A DNA stretch of 64,000 nucleotides from contig JBAMDO010000580.1 in the NCBI GenBank assembly GCA_037074765.1, forward strand, positions 992,001-1,056,000. The letters are read 5' to 3'. Both the position numbers and the translations under genes were made by a program. Origin of the DNA: Mansonella perstans (lineage: Eukaryota; Nematoda; Chromadorea; Rhabditida; Onchocercidae). Under the pieces are notes generated by a model. The model was not told the origin of the DNA, made no database searches, and worked only from the letters and a program-made list of their open reading frames with translations. Positions 25,742 to 40,100 of the stretch are shown piece by piece (the first letter of the stretch is position 1; each line of letters opens with the position of its first letter).

Positions 25742-26130
25742 AGAATAGGACTGACATGAAATGGCTAAGTTCAATTCAGGCTTCCTCTAATTCTGATCAT
25801 AGTTCATAAAATCAATGAATAATTTGTAGTAACAGCCCATAATCATAGACAAGTGAAGAATAATTACATATTTTGCGAAACAATCGTTTTTATATATAAA
25901 AATATTGAAGCATTTATCATCAGATAAGCTCTTAATTTACATTATTAATAATTTCTCTTCAAAAAAAAAAAAAAAAAACCCAACGTATAGGTTTGAAGTA
26001 AAAATTAACCGCAAATATATGACTAAGAAAAATTTCTGGTCCTAAATTCTGTTGAGCTTATTGAAAGGTACTGTAATAGAATGAAAAATGATACAATCTT
26101 TTATATGGATGCGTCTATATATATGATGCA

Positions 26131-26140
26131 TATGTATGTA

Positions 26141-26172
<32 letters not shown>
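26131..26172. repeat. TATG/TG microsatellite
   Basis: A short TATG run passes into an uninterrupted TG tract (26145-26172, 14 units). A length-variable microsatellite is expected here. Confidence 0.9.
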
Positions 26173-26176
<4 letters not shown>

Positions 26177-29100
26177 TGCATCAATGACCGAAAGTATGTA
26201 TGACTGAATATGGAAGGTAGGGAAAGTAATTAATCAAAAGTTTGAAAAGTCCAAGGTCGAAACATTAAATGTGGGATGGATGGATAGGACAACAAAAAGA
26301 TGTCGCGTTGTTATTAACCAGAAGAGCAGCAATTGAGAGAGGAAAATAGAAAAAGAAATTAATGGATATAAGCGAATTGATTCAAAATGAAATGAGAAGG
26401 AAGAATTGATGGATGTCATTGTTTGCCTCTCTTTACTTCTTTTTTCTAGCATAATCATTAAAATAAGCATTCAAATCAACAGGTAAAAATGACACATAAC
26501 TTGGCTAAAATTCTTGGCACAATCACAAAACATTTTTTTTTTTCAATTCACTCAAAATAATTCACAAACAGTTGACACAGCTATTATTGATGTCATTATT
26601 ATTTCTTTTCAAGTTTATTCTCAGCAAAGAAATCAAAATGCATAATAAAAGTCTTTAAAAAAAAGGAAAAAAAACAAACTAATGCCAAATGAAATTTACC
26701 TTCTCTACTTACATTCAATTTCTTTTCCTCATCCTATAATATATCATTTAAATTTAACCGTTTCAATAGCAGGAAATATTAAATCGAGAAGATGGTCATA
26801 AATTAAAAATAGAAGGGAAGTTTTCTGTCAAGAATAATCTTTGTAGTATGAACTGAACACCGCGTATTCTAAATATCGAGGGAAAGGATGACCGTCAAAT
26901 TCATTTAAATCTCTATTTCCTTATTCGAAATAAAAAACAACGATAGGATTACAAACTGACGAGTTCTTTATAATATACATTTTCTCTGCTATATAAACAG
27001 AAAGCAGTTGGATTCTTAGATAATAGCCAGATGCAAAAGAAAATTAGATTTCTGTATTCGTAAGATTCAGGGATTGCATGTATCGATGAAAATGAATTAT
27101 AAAAAACAAGTCACAATAATTGGCTTAGAAGACTGAATATCAGCCTGATGAATGATTGTTATTAGCAGAAGAACCGCTTCTGAATCCTCTTACATTGCAG
27201 TGGTATTTTCGCCAATATCTTATGGTAATCTTGCTTACCATCCGAGTGTTTCAAATTAGGTTAAGCATAGTTGCGAAAATATTTTAAGGAATGATCGCTG
27301 AGAAGTATTAATGGATACTTTTTGGACACTTTCCCAGTTCAATATCTGTATTGCAAACAAAGCATTTACATTCTTGAGATCGCCTAATCCTCACTTCAAT
27401 CTCTCCTTGAATTAAATGATTTTGAGCCATTCAATACGAAATCCCTGGGCTATCCTATAAAACATACCATATATTTAGAGAACATATAACAAAGGAGCAG
27501 AGCTGTTAGTGCATCAACTTGATTGAAATTATCCTTTTCTTCGATGAAATAGTATTGAAAGATGGACGAGAAAATAAGATGCATAATCCTAATAATAGAT
27601 TCGAATTTTTCACGAATTTCATTTTAAATCGATTAGCTATGCCAAAAAGATATATATCCCTCACCGCATCCTTTCAAACATGACCATTCCAACAAGATGA
27701 TAAAACATAATGCTAAATGCAAAATCTAAACAGAGATTGATGATCATTTTAAAATTTTCAAATTTCTGCTAAGTTGCGTTAATATAACTCTTGATAAGTA
27801 GTGATAACGATATTTATAGCTTCCATGTTGCGGAAAATCTCTAATGATCGGTCTCTTAGCAGGCATATAGCAGACATCATTTGCTTAATATTGATGAAAT
27901 GCAATGCAGTAAGATTATCACTACGAAACATATGGCATGTTATCTGTCACTATCTAATCATACAACTGTTATGATATATTATTGACGAAAGGATTTTATC
28001 AGCTATTTAATGATACTAAAAGTTATATTTTTACGGTTACAGTAATTTAATAATTATTAAATAAATCAAATTGTTAAGTGATTTCTGATTAAATGATTAT
28101 GCTATTACAGAGGATTAGTGAGCTTTGTAGAAGTTCGAAAATATATCCCATTCTGATGCATCCAAAATTTCCAAATATTACGAGAAAAAATGATATGATT
28201 TTCTAGGCCAAGCAAAGTTTTAACGTAAACTATTTCCCAAGAGGCAATTCTTTTTCCTTATTGCAATTCGTGTTGCAATCATCACTGGGCACCAATTAAG
28301 ATGCTGCCTTAAAGCATCGATTTATCTCTTCCTTTACTTAAATGGCTTGAATTAGTATGTGAATGACAACGAATAACTCACAAATTCATTGCAAACTTTT
28401 GTGCATAATTAAGGGAGAAAAGGAAAGAAGGAAGCTGCCGATCGAAACTAAGAGTTTTTTGAAGTTTTTTGAATAAACTTTTGAAAAACAGTTTTAACTC
28501 GTAGGCGCTTATGATTCCATTTTATGAACTGGAAATTTTGCTGCAACTGTCCTATCTTGTGCTATTCTTAAATGCTTTCTTCTCATTTTTTTTTTTCAAA
28601 AAAATACTTATAAAGAAGATAGCAAGTTTAAACTGGAGATAAGGAGAAGATGGGCAGACACTGATCAGTCCATATTTTGTCAGTTATATTAAAATTAAAA
28701 AGTTTATTCCCTCTGTCACAATAAACTTTCCATCTATGAGCATCGAATGATAATTTATTGAACGAAAGATATGTCTAGTTTTGATCGATTAACTATCAGT
28801 AATTTAGATTTTTGTTAATTATTACGGTATTAATTTCTAATGATGAAAAACAAATGCTTGCTCAGACAAAAGATAAACATGAAAGAAGTAAAAAGCAGAA
28901 AATTTGTGAAATTTTTGATGAAAATATAATAAAGACAAATAGAGTGTGAAAAATCAAAATTTCAATGGATCCGTTGACATATCGATCAAATAACTGAAAT
29001 ATCGACCGATTCTCAGCAGAAATTCTGTTAAGATGATAATAGTTTTACACACGAGTAGTAATATCAAGAGAAAAATTATAGAGGAATAACCAGGAGAAGA

Positions 29101-29654
29101 GAACAATCGCACTAAAGAGAAATGAACTATACTAACTATGCCAGCTAGTTCGGAGTATAGAATTGTACTTTTGCTTTGATCATAGATAAGTAGTAGTGGA
29201 GGAGAAATTGATGTCGAAAAGATGAACAGCAGTTTGACAGAGTGAACGGATATGGAGAGATCTATCTATAAAATCTCTTAATATTGGAAAATATTTCAAT
29301 AAAATATGTTTTCTTCATAAGCATTAATTGATGACCATGATGCAGATTAATCTAAACTTTAAAGGTTAACTTCAGCTAAATTCCAAAAAGAGAATATTTC
29401 ATGAGTACAGAGAGAAATGAGCATGAAATTGTGGCTATTGAATTGCCAAGTATGTGTTAATCTTTTCTTTCTGATTAAATCTTTCCTTTCTAGCTGAATT
29501 CTCTTCCTGGCTAAATGTTGTTGTATTTTTCAAAAACTTCATGTTTTTAGATTATGTTTGAATTGAAAACAGAGAGAGAAAACAAAAATTTGAAGAAGAG
29601 CAGTAAAATAAATAGGAAAAAAAATATGGAAATAATTCAGGAACTAGCAAATTT

Positions 29655-29695
29655 AAAAAAAAAAAAAAAAACCCTTTATAAGGGTTTTTTTTTTT
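29655..29695. repeat. Perfect 16 bp hairpin flanked by A and T runs
   Basis: A run of A, then ACCCTT, a three-base loop TAT, AAGGGT and a run of T give a perfectly paired stem of 16 bp. It could be an insertion footprint, a fold-back relic or a transcript hairpin. No gene ends beside it. Confidence 0.8.
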
Positions 29696-31159
29696 AAAAA
29701 CTTTAGCACTTGTAACATATTAAAAAAAATTTCACAGCTATAATCTCGTGGATTAAGTGATCAAGTAAGATAAATTAGTGAGGACTAAGTGATATTAGCA
29801 CGATTGGTTACAAGGAAGATATAATGAATCATGCAGTCAATATTGTGTTTAAAAGGAGAATGATTCATGCACAACATGGTGCGATTTCTTTTTTACAGCA
29901 AATTTTCGACATATGAAATGATAAAAAGTGAACGTACTAAAAGTCCCAAAAAGATAATTTAGGAATCAAATTATTAATTAGGACTCAATTTATTTTACTA
30001 GTTTCAATCAATTTTGAACATCATGTCCTTCTAATTCTGCTCAGATATCAGGAATATCCAGCATCATTAATTTGCTCATTTCTTCAGTTGCTTGAAATTC
30101 ATCTACAAATTAGAAGTTCTTTTACCTTTACGTCTGCTAGAATGTCGACATGCGAATTAGAAGCTCCAAATAAAAAATTTTTGTTATTTACAACTGGAAT
30201 TTGATTACTGGAATAAGGATCCGTCAATTTTACAGATGCTATTTGCTTACCTGACGAAGCGATTCAATAATGAACCACTAGCCTAGCCTTTACATTACTG
30301 TCAAATGAGATTCAGAAGGATCTTAGGGTTAATTTAATTCTAAGGAAATCCTTGGGATATTGTGGAGTTCAATTACAGTCGCAAATAATGTTTCGAGAAG
30401 CTAATTTTAACATCATGAATTTTGATTTTATTCGATGGATCTTTTATGTGGAACATTATAATGAAATACGCAACTGATCTGATGTCAATAATACGTATTT
30501 TTAAGCCGTGTGTCTTCGGATTGTTCAAAAATTTAAGTGGTGAAATTCCTGATGAATACTAGCATGATTTACACATCACAGATTTGTCCCACAGTGCCGG
30601 CTAATTATGCAGTATAAAATAGGCGTTAATCAAGGATTTTAAAAAAATTACAATTTCTATTTTTTCATACTTAATCTTTGTAAAGAAATTTTCCAGTTTC
30701 CTATGAATAATGAATAAACAAATAATGAAAAAAATGTCTGTTGATGCGGAACAAAGAAGAAAAAGTGGAACTAATCAACAGCATTAATGTAGAGTGAATG
30801 TAAAAAATTACGCTCTTTCGCAGTGACATTTAATTACTTTTTGTGTACACTAAGGTTTAGCTGTGACAAACGAATTTATGAAAATAAATAGTTAATTATG
30901 ACATCATAAGATTCCCATTTAATAACAGCCTTACATGTCCAAAATACGCTTGTGCTACTAATTGATAAAAAAGAACATAAAATTTGCACATAATCCTGAT
31001 ATTTTAATATTAAATTAAGACTTTGTACATCATGTTACAAGTGATTTCCTCAATAAAGAATGATTCAAGGATAAGAAAATTCAGCGGAATATTCTTCAAA
31101 AAATTTTTACTCCACTAGAGAGAAATTTTAGTGAATAAAACTTTCAAAATCACAATCAA

Positions 31160-34100
31160 TTAATAAGGAATTTCATTTTGTATATATTGCAATTGATCAT
31201 ACATTTTGCTTCGTACGTTCAAAAAACAAGTGCGTATTATACTCATCATATATTTTGCCGCATCACGATCACAAAGCTGTGGTGCAAAACGATCTCGGAA
31301 CTGCTGTATTGTTTTACCACGAAAACATGGAAGATGTGTATCTAGCATTAGTGATACTAAAGCAATAAACGCCTGCAATTTTCATATCGTAAACTTGCAT
31401 ACTTCGAACTAAGTTCTCGCAGCAAACTCGAATTTAGTATGCAAAACAAATTCTTCGAAACATTTATAAAAAATGATGATGCGATTACTCACTTTATAAT
31501 ACGGTCGGATAGCCAAATATGCCTGAACACACAGTGAAGCAAATAATCGAAAGTTTGGTGCTTCCATTTTTCCACCCATAATTGCTACCATTTCTTCCGA
31601 AAGTTTAAAGTCTGGTTCAAACCCGAGATTTCCTCCTGGACTGCTCTCAAACATAAAGCCAAAATCTAAAAAACTATTTCTGAAGAAAAAACCAATTAAG
31701 AAAAAAAACACAAATTCTTTCATAATAAAAAACGTTCAAGAAATGTAAAAAACGGCCAACCAATATGAACAATGTGGCCATCACTATCAATCATAATATT
31801 TCCATTGTGTCGATCTTTGATCTGCAGCAAGAAACTAAATACACTGTATGCTGCCATGCTTCGAATAAAATTCCGTCTTGCAAGTTGCAAAGTTTCAGTG
31901 TTTTCATCACCATATGTTGTCAGAAAGTATTCATATAACCCTGTAATCCAATTTCGCAACTTTGAGAGATAAACTTTTTGAACATATACTAGAAATTTGG
32001 AAAAAAAAAGAAGATAAAACTAACCAAAATCAGTCTGCCGTCCCAACTGATCTCTCGATTTTGAATTTGGAACACATTCAATTATCCCACAGCCGGGCCC
32101 AGTAGCTACTACTCTATACGGGAATAGACGAATGTCTAAGCCCACAGAATTAAAAATGTTACGCATCAAACTCATCAGTTGTAGCGCCAACATATCCTGC
32201 CGTACATCATCACCAACCTGAGTGAAACATACGCAAAGTTATTTATAATTCTGATAAAATGAGAAATAAAATAATAAATTTGATTTATGTTCTTTATCAC
32301 AGTGGAAAAAATAAAGAAAAACCAATGAACACAAAATGCCAACTTTAAAGATGGCTGCTTGCCAACAAGCAAGACTATCTTCTGATCTTGAAGGAAACCG
32401 AATATCTGCTTCCGAAACGTGTTCCCGCTGATGTGCAGCGATTCCCAAGCGTTCTAATTTCTGAATGCCACAACAAAGAATTTTAAATCGCACCAGAAAG
32501 GGCGCCTTGGCCGCACTAAAAATATTTATGGAAGTTTCTCGAAATTTGTGAAAGTACTTTTAATTCACAAAGCGTGCAGCCCCACCTTTGCATTGGAGTC
32601 GCACTTTTGTAGTCGATATCCAGAACTATTGCTTCTGGATTAAATGGCAGATACGCTACCGTTTTTAGATGTATTTCAGCAAGGGCAGCTAGACAAGCCT
32701 TTTTTCTAGCTTCGCCCTTTGGAAATGGCCTTATTTTCCCAGATATATCAGTGATATTCTTGAATAACTCGAATTCGCTATCATGAAATTTTCGTGCGGC
32801 ACCTTCCATATTTGATATTATCTAAATAAGAAAACCTGAGCATAATATAATTAAAACATAAGAAAAACAAATTTCTATTTGTTCAAAGAACTATACCTTG
32901 TTGATCAATTCGCTTAAAGGTCCATGCAAATCAGGATCCTTTTCTTTAGAATCTTCGTCTCTGTACATATTAGCCTGCATGTTCCACAGCAACTGATGAG
33001 CCAGAAGTTGTGAATGACCAGCCAACCACATAATCAGCTCAGCAACATAACCCATCTAAATATTGTTTGCGCTATGTTGTGAATTGAAACTATGGATAGG
33101 AATCTAACTAGTTTTAAGTAGTATTCAGAAATCCCGATATATCGTAACAAAATATACCGTATCATGTCGCAAGGCTTGAACAAGCTGCGGAATATATAGC
33201 AGAAGCACATCTGGCGGATATGATCGCAATACACGTACAGCATACTGCACTGTAATGGGATGCGTCGGATACTGACGTGGACCCAGCAACGATAAAGCCA
33301 TTACTGGATCACATACTGCCCATGTCAAAATGTGACTTAGTGTTTTCAAGTCCTATTAAAAATATCAATATTCTGGAACTGATAATCAAAGAGAAAATAC
33401 TGATTTTTATTGATTTTTACTCCTTGAATGATAAAACTTAGTACATATATATTAGTATCGAAAGCAACCAAAATATAATTGATGAAATGGAAGAATGCCA
33501 AGAATGCTGCAATAACCATTATAACTACATTCCATGGAACTATTTATCAAAATTGCTTATCTGAATCCTGCTCGTACAATTCTTACCTACAATTCTTACT
33601 CAGGTTTCTACAATTCGATATTTTTATTTCGTTAAATATTACTAGCTGTGAAACATCCTAATTTCTTTGTTAACGGACTTGAATTTGAATTTACCTCCAC
33701 TTTTTCTTCAAGAATCCTTCCTTCTCCCAGCATTAAGGAAAGAGCTTCGGGTAAATCGGTCACCAATTCCGGTGAATTCACAAGCAATTCTTGGACGGCT
33801 GTCTGGCAAGCAGAGCAAGAACGAAATCTAAAGAACAAGAAAACATAAAAATAAATGCCACCATGCTGTTTAAATAAGAATAATTCGATATGCAATTTTA
33901 GAAAGCTATTATTATTCAATTACATTACTTGCCTTGATGGCATGTACACTGCCAAATCGGGACAAATCTGCCAAGCAATTTTGACATTTTCCCGCAGAAG
34001 TTTAGCCTCTGTTCTCGCATCAGGGAATGTTGATTTTCGCCATTGTTCAATGCTTGCATCCTCCAAACCCTGAGCTTCACATAATGGATTTAACCATGCA

Positions 34101-37100
34101 CTTAAGCGCTCGATTTCATTTGCCTGAAAAATTACTCGAAAGTATTTAACTTGCCTGAAAAGCTTGGATGAAGAGGCAACTGAAATAAAACAGGCGGATG
34201 TACAAAATATTTGAAATTTTCTGATTGAAATGCTTACAACAAATATCAGAATTAAATTTCGATAGCGATTGTACAGTTTCATTTGTTGTTCGGCATATTT
34301 ATTTGGACTGGATCGGTTGGGATCTAGAAAACAAGGACTAGGAATAATAAAAGAATAACGTACATATTATATTACCAAATTATAGCAGGATAAGGATGAA
34401 AATCAAAATTCGGTATTTCTGGATTCACTAAACTACACATGGGATTTTAAAATTGAGCTAAACAAAATATTCGACCCAATCGTTCAAAGTACCAGGAAAA
34501 ATCGCATGCACCCTCTCTATGGAGGGATTCAAAATTCCGTTACTTTAAAATTTCCATTTTCTAATAGCTCTCATTATCAAGTGCTAAATTTTTTAAAAGC
34601 TCCAAAAAAAGTCATTTTAAAAAAAGAAGAAAGATCATTGAGCTCCTACTCAAGCTATAACTTAATGACGGTGCCAATCTAGCAACAAAGACATGGTCGT
34701 AGACTGTTTTCTGCTTAAATTTATAAAGTGTTTCGAAAAAAGTCAATGCATTTTCCCAACATTTTACATTGACTTCATTCTTCGTCAAAATCACAAAATT
34801 TTGTTTCTAAACAAACCTTTTATCATTCAGAAATTAATAAAAAAAAACTTGCAATTTAAAAAACTGTTTTATACATTTTTTGGTTCACCGATTTTCTATT
34901 GAAAATAAGTGTGCGTCATTCTACAATTGCTGACATTATATTACTTCGTGGATAATTATGACTTGTACAATAAAATCCAAATTCTCAAGAAAAACAAAAT
35001 CTAACCTGCATTAAGTGTATTCTTCAGAAGTGAGCCAGCTTTACCTTGTGCAGCTACAAGCGTTACCCAATTACAACTACTGGTTGTCATTGCATGAAGA
35101 GTTTGCATGTCAGCACGACTAAATACGCCATTGTGTTTTGATATTTGCAAGTTTAACGATGGGGAAACTTAATCAGAAACAGTGAATTGTTAGAAAACAA
35201 AAATGTAGAACACAAAAGCTTACTTGTATTCCAAGTTGGACTTGTAGTTATCATTTAAGATTTGCTGGAGAGATTCCAAGTTGAAATCAGTGTCTACAAT
35301 ATCACCCATTATGTGTGAATAATAACACCAGTGAAAACATCAACTTGAAAAGTACTTACCAGTGTTGGCAAATATTTCTTTCTTGATATATTTTACATCT
35401 GAGAAAAGGGTATTCCAAAATGTAATTAGCAATCGTATGTCGTTCTTCAGCTGTGCTGCATTCTGTGTTGGAGTTTGAGCAGCAACACTACAAAAAAAAC
35501 AAAGAAAACCTTTCAAAAATACTAAGATTCGTAATGCAGATAATGTAAATGAAAACAACATACGAAAAGTAATCCAACATCGTACAATATACACGCTGTC
35601 GCAAGATATTTTTGGAAATATGAAATGATGTCGAATCGCACTGTACCATGGAAAGCACGGAGTTAAGAAAATGACATCGTAATCCAATTGCCTCAACATT
35701 TCGCGTCATTGTAACTAAAAAACGGAACAATCCGAACAGTTTAGAAAATTCAAACCGAAACATGATGGCACACTTACACTAGAACATAAAAATTTTTTAG
35801 AACATAGGGACATAACAAAGAAAAATGAATATTCGTTTATCTGTTCTATCTAGATCTTTTCGATTGCAGAGAGTGATATCCGGGTTTACAATTTTCCTTG
35901 TTCATAAAAAATATATAAAAAATAACCATGCGCTAAATCGACTTTATGAAAACTCGAATCGGAAGAAATACATAACGGTGAATTAACATCTAGTCTTAGG
36001 CGACCCACGTTCAAAGAAAGTGTTTGAACAAACATCAATTCCAAAATGTCCAATTGTTCTCTGTTTGAATACTTGGCAATATCCACTCTTTCTACCAAAA
36101 ACTAGAAGTTCCAAAATTTCTTTTTCGCAAGATAGCGTTTTATAATCCAACAAAATTCTACAGTGTCACTAACACATCCAATTACATTTTTGTCCGACTC
36201 CATTCATCATTAATCATTTCTGATTATTGTCTTTGACAATTAAGGCTTTCCATTTCTCATGGGCATCTATTAATTAGACATATGCAGATATATACAACTT
36301 TCAGAAAATTAAGCATACGTAAATCCATATTCTGTGTGGAACAAAATTCGGTCGCTTGGGAGCTGAGCAACATTGCAAGATCAAAGGAGAAACAATCTCA
36401 GGGTCACGCTGGAAGATACCTATATGATCTTGCGCAGTAATTGTCCAACACGTCGCCATTTCTCGAAGAAACTGAATATAAGTTTCATTAGCCTTTGTCT
36501 GACAGCAGTACAGTAAGTTTTTTTATGTTTAAATAAAAAGGAATTGCTTCACTTGAAGTTGGACATCTTCTCGGGCAACAAGCATCCAGTTCCACACAAT
36601 TACGCAAAGACGCATCGTTGAAGCAGTGAAATTCTTGAGTGGTACAAAAACAAGAATATTTAACAGGCGGCTATCCAGTTCTGAAACAGCTTTTTATTTT
36701 AAATAAAACAAGCTTTGAAGCATTTATTAAAAGTTTACCATTAAACTGATACAGAAAAAACGAATATATGGTATAAGAAATATTTAATGAACAATTTCTA
36801 TATGTGAAGATTTTTATAACCATAGGATCTTATAAGTTCGAAAAGATGAAATTCATCTATTAATATACTATAAATAGTATTATAGTGCATAAATCATCTT
36901 ATCAGTGCAAGTAAAATGATTACTTTGATTAGATTCTTCTTTCATTAAAATGAAAAGAGCTGCCAAACTCAATATAGACTCGGATATCTCTTTGTCACAT
37001 CCATTTGCACAAGCTTTTTCAAGTTGCTGCTCAAATAAATCAGCAAAGTGCTCGTGTGGTTTGACCCCTTTTTCGATTTTGCATGTTTCTATCATACCCT

Positions 37101-40100
37101 GTACCTAAAAAAATGGAAAAAATTTGCTTAGAAGGAAAATCGATTTATTGAACTAATAATAGCAAAAATCTAGAACTGCAAAATTTTACCTTGCCGAGAT
37201 ACAAAGATCTTAAATGTAGAGCAGACAGATAAAGCGATGGGCTAGTATCATTTGTACAGCCAGAAACATCGTTTAAACTTTTCAATATAGCTTCCACTGT
37301 TAACCGAAAATTGCCAGAACAACCAGGATTAATGCCCGCAATATACTTCTTAAAAGATAATTTCATTCATTTTTGACCCTTGAAATAAAAGTGCAAATGT
37401 CAGCAATGTTTCGTAATAAAACGCGGAGGCCCTGGCATACCATTATCAATAAACAAGGCATCCAAATCTCTAGCAAACATAAACACATATTAAATGATTA
37501 GTGGAAACTTACAACAAAATAGCTTCGAGTACTACCTGGTGCCCATTTGATTGCCTCCCGAAGAATTTGTTCGCAACGCAAAGAAAAATCTTGCACCACT
37601 AATTTCCTTCGATCGAGAGTATCCTTAAGTCACATTTGGGTTTTCCATAAAAAACACAATAAAAATTGAAAAACATGAATGGCATGAATAGCAGAAATTT
37701 GTTGCAAGAATGTAAACAAAAATTTTGGTCTCATTCTGGTCTCTCGGTATGAGGAATAATATTTTCCTGACGAAAACCTGAAGCTGTATAGTTCGCTGCT
37801 GAGATGGAAAAGATAAGTTCATTATTTTGCAATCGATGTCGTTTTCGAGATTGCTTGAAAGTGCTTCCAGTACTTGCAGTGCAACATTAATCACGTTACC
37901 ATTCCAAAGCAAATGCGGAAAGCTGCCAATTAAATTAGTAAGGCAAGCGTCTGCGCATTTCCTCACCTGAAATATTACGAATAAAATAAGCATTTGTCAT
38001 CAACAAAATTTCTACCTGTACCTCTTTTAGATGATGATTGAACATGATAAGCAGAAACTGAGCATGCAATTCAAGTTGACGTTCATGAGTTGAATCCAAA
38101 TTTCGTTCACTGGCAACTTTCAAATATTTATTGAAGATAGTCCGTGCTGCCGCAAGAAGGCATGTCCAGATTCCACCCTTATCTTTTCTTATGGACCTCA
38201 AAAAATCATTTATCACATCATGCTTGCTTAGTCAATATAGTCTGATAAAATGATTATGCGTTAAATTCACTGATTAATCAAATTTATTTCAAGCACATGA
38301 ATCGAAGTGACTGTCATGCCAGAGGGCACTATAAAGCGTGATGAAATATCAGGACAATTACTTGTCTTCGAGATAGTGAAATATTGAATGGACTGCTCCT
38401 GGTTCTGTAGAATGTAGTGCACGCATGAGCTCCATGCGGAATACTGATAAAAGATAAATACAGTGAGTAAATTCCAATTTATTGACAACTGCTGTTAACT
38501 CGGGAGAAGGAGAAATTTCGGACAAAATAGTCACCCTGATTTCCTGCAATTCTGCCTGAAAAATATAAAAAATGTACATGCTTTTGATATTTCAAAATTT
38601 TCGTAAGAATGATCCATTAGAAACGTTTGCAGTTGTGGGATGCATAACTAATCAATTAATCATTATGGTAGTAAGCAACAACATTTTTATGATTATTGAC
38701 TATATTTCAGGTGAATGGAAGGCTAAAGCTATCACTAACAGACAGCAGAAAATGTTTACGTTTTCGATTACTTAGTCTACATATCACTCGACAATTTTTT
38801 CATGCTCTAGTATGAAATGAAAATACTCGTCAACATTCCATAAGCAACATCAAGCTTATGCTTCAAACCAACCGATAACACACTGCTGCTTTTGATCGTA
38901 GCGTTTGCAACAAGTTCAGCACGCAGACTCTCCTGAGGTGTAAGTATAGGCGACTTACAAGCAATCTCACAAGCAGCTTCAAACCACTCTTCTGGCCAAA
39001 GACCTAAGTTTAATCCTATATATATTTTTGCTGATAAATAATGCATGGTAACTTAAGTCGCCTTCTTGAATAGATTAAAAATGTGAATCGTAGAGTGAAT
39101 GCAGCAAACATTCAGTATTTTTGTCCGATTAGCTTTTTTTTTTGATTTACTTGTATGGAAAAATTTAACAGAAGTTCAGTTTGTTATAAACGAGAGAAAC
39201 CTATCCGGGCGACATTAAATCCGAGTATTGTACAGCAGAACCAAAAATCGCGAAACAAATTCCGCAATCGAACTGATGGGTTCTTTATTGTTGAAGACCT
39301 GCGTAACAGTGAAGCAATTTTCGGAATCAAAACACCTAAGTTCCCAGCACCAGTTGAAAGCTAGAAATGAATGAAGAAATACCTTCAGCACAATCTTAGC
39401 TTCGAACGACAAAAATTATATGACATTGACAACACATCCATCCAAAGGACGGATAGTGGACTCAAATAACTCTCAAAGGTTTTTAACATAACTCTAACGT
39501 AGTTTTGAAGAAATGAGTAACTATTGACTGAAATGTACGCGACTTAATGCTTTTACATTCCAAAATATCTGATTATTCACTTGTAAAAAAAAATGCTTGC
39601 AAAAATAAATTACCTTCATGATCTTTGTCAATTTTTCACCAGCCTTCCTTCCTTCATGTCCCAATTGCACAAAAAGTTCCAAAAGACGATAAAGTAGTGT
39701 CATTTTGTCTTCATCGTTATTTACATTCTCTGCCATTTTAGCCATTGCATTATCAACTGCCAAGGACAGATATCTTAAATATGTACATTTTCTCATGTAA
39801 CATAAAATCTTAAACTTAAACTACCATAAAATCTTAAACTTACGCATAACGATGTTCCACACCGTAAGTATTATCAGCATCATAAGCTCGACTACTCGAT
39901 TCAATCGTTATTTTTGTGAATAGCAGCCAAATCAGATCATGTATACTTCGCTGAAACGAAAGAATAATTTACCAGTTACTCAAAATATTATTTTGGAAGA
40001 AACTGGATCATCGATTATAATAAGCATACCGCGCCAGCTATCCACATATTAGCCAATTCGGCTACAATTACATCATGATTCGTGGATGTTTCAGTAAAAG

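Larger units (their letters stand above)
25742..31159. other. Gene-poor AT-rich region downstream of PI4KA
   Basis: About 5.4 kb without a recognisable gene. It holds the (TG)n tract near 26145, the poly-A/poly-T hairpin near 29655 and decayed open fragments on the - strand, including a 40-codon Cys-containing frame at 27308-27430 and frames at 30109-30238 and about 30427-30605. The rest shows nothing but AT-rich sequence. Confidence 0.5.

Noticed and set aside
39155..39364. Open + strand frame of about 70 codons
   Set aside because: It is the antisense of a conserved PI4KA exon (39201-39360), where the - strand reads FRDFWF and related family residues.
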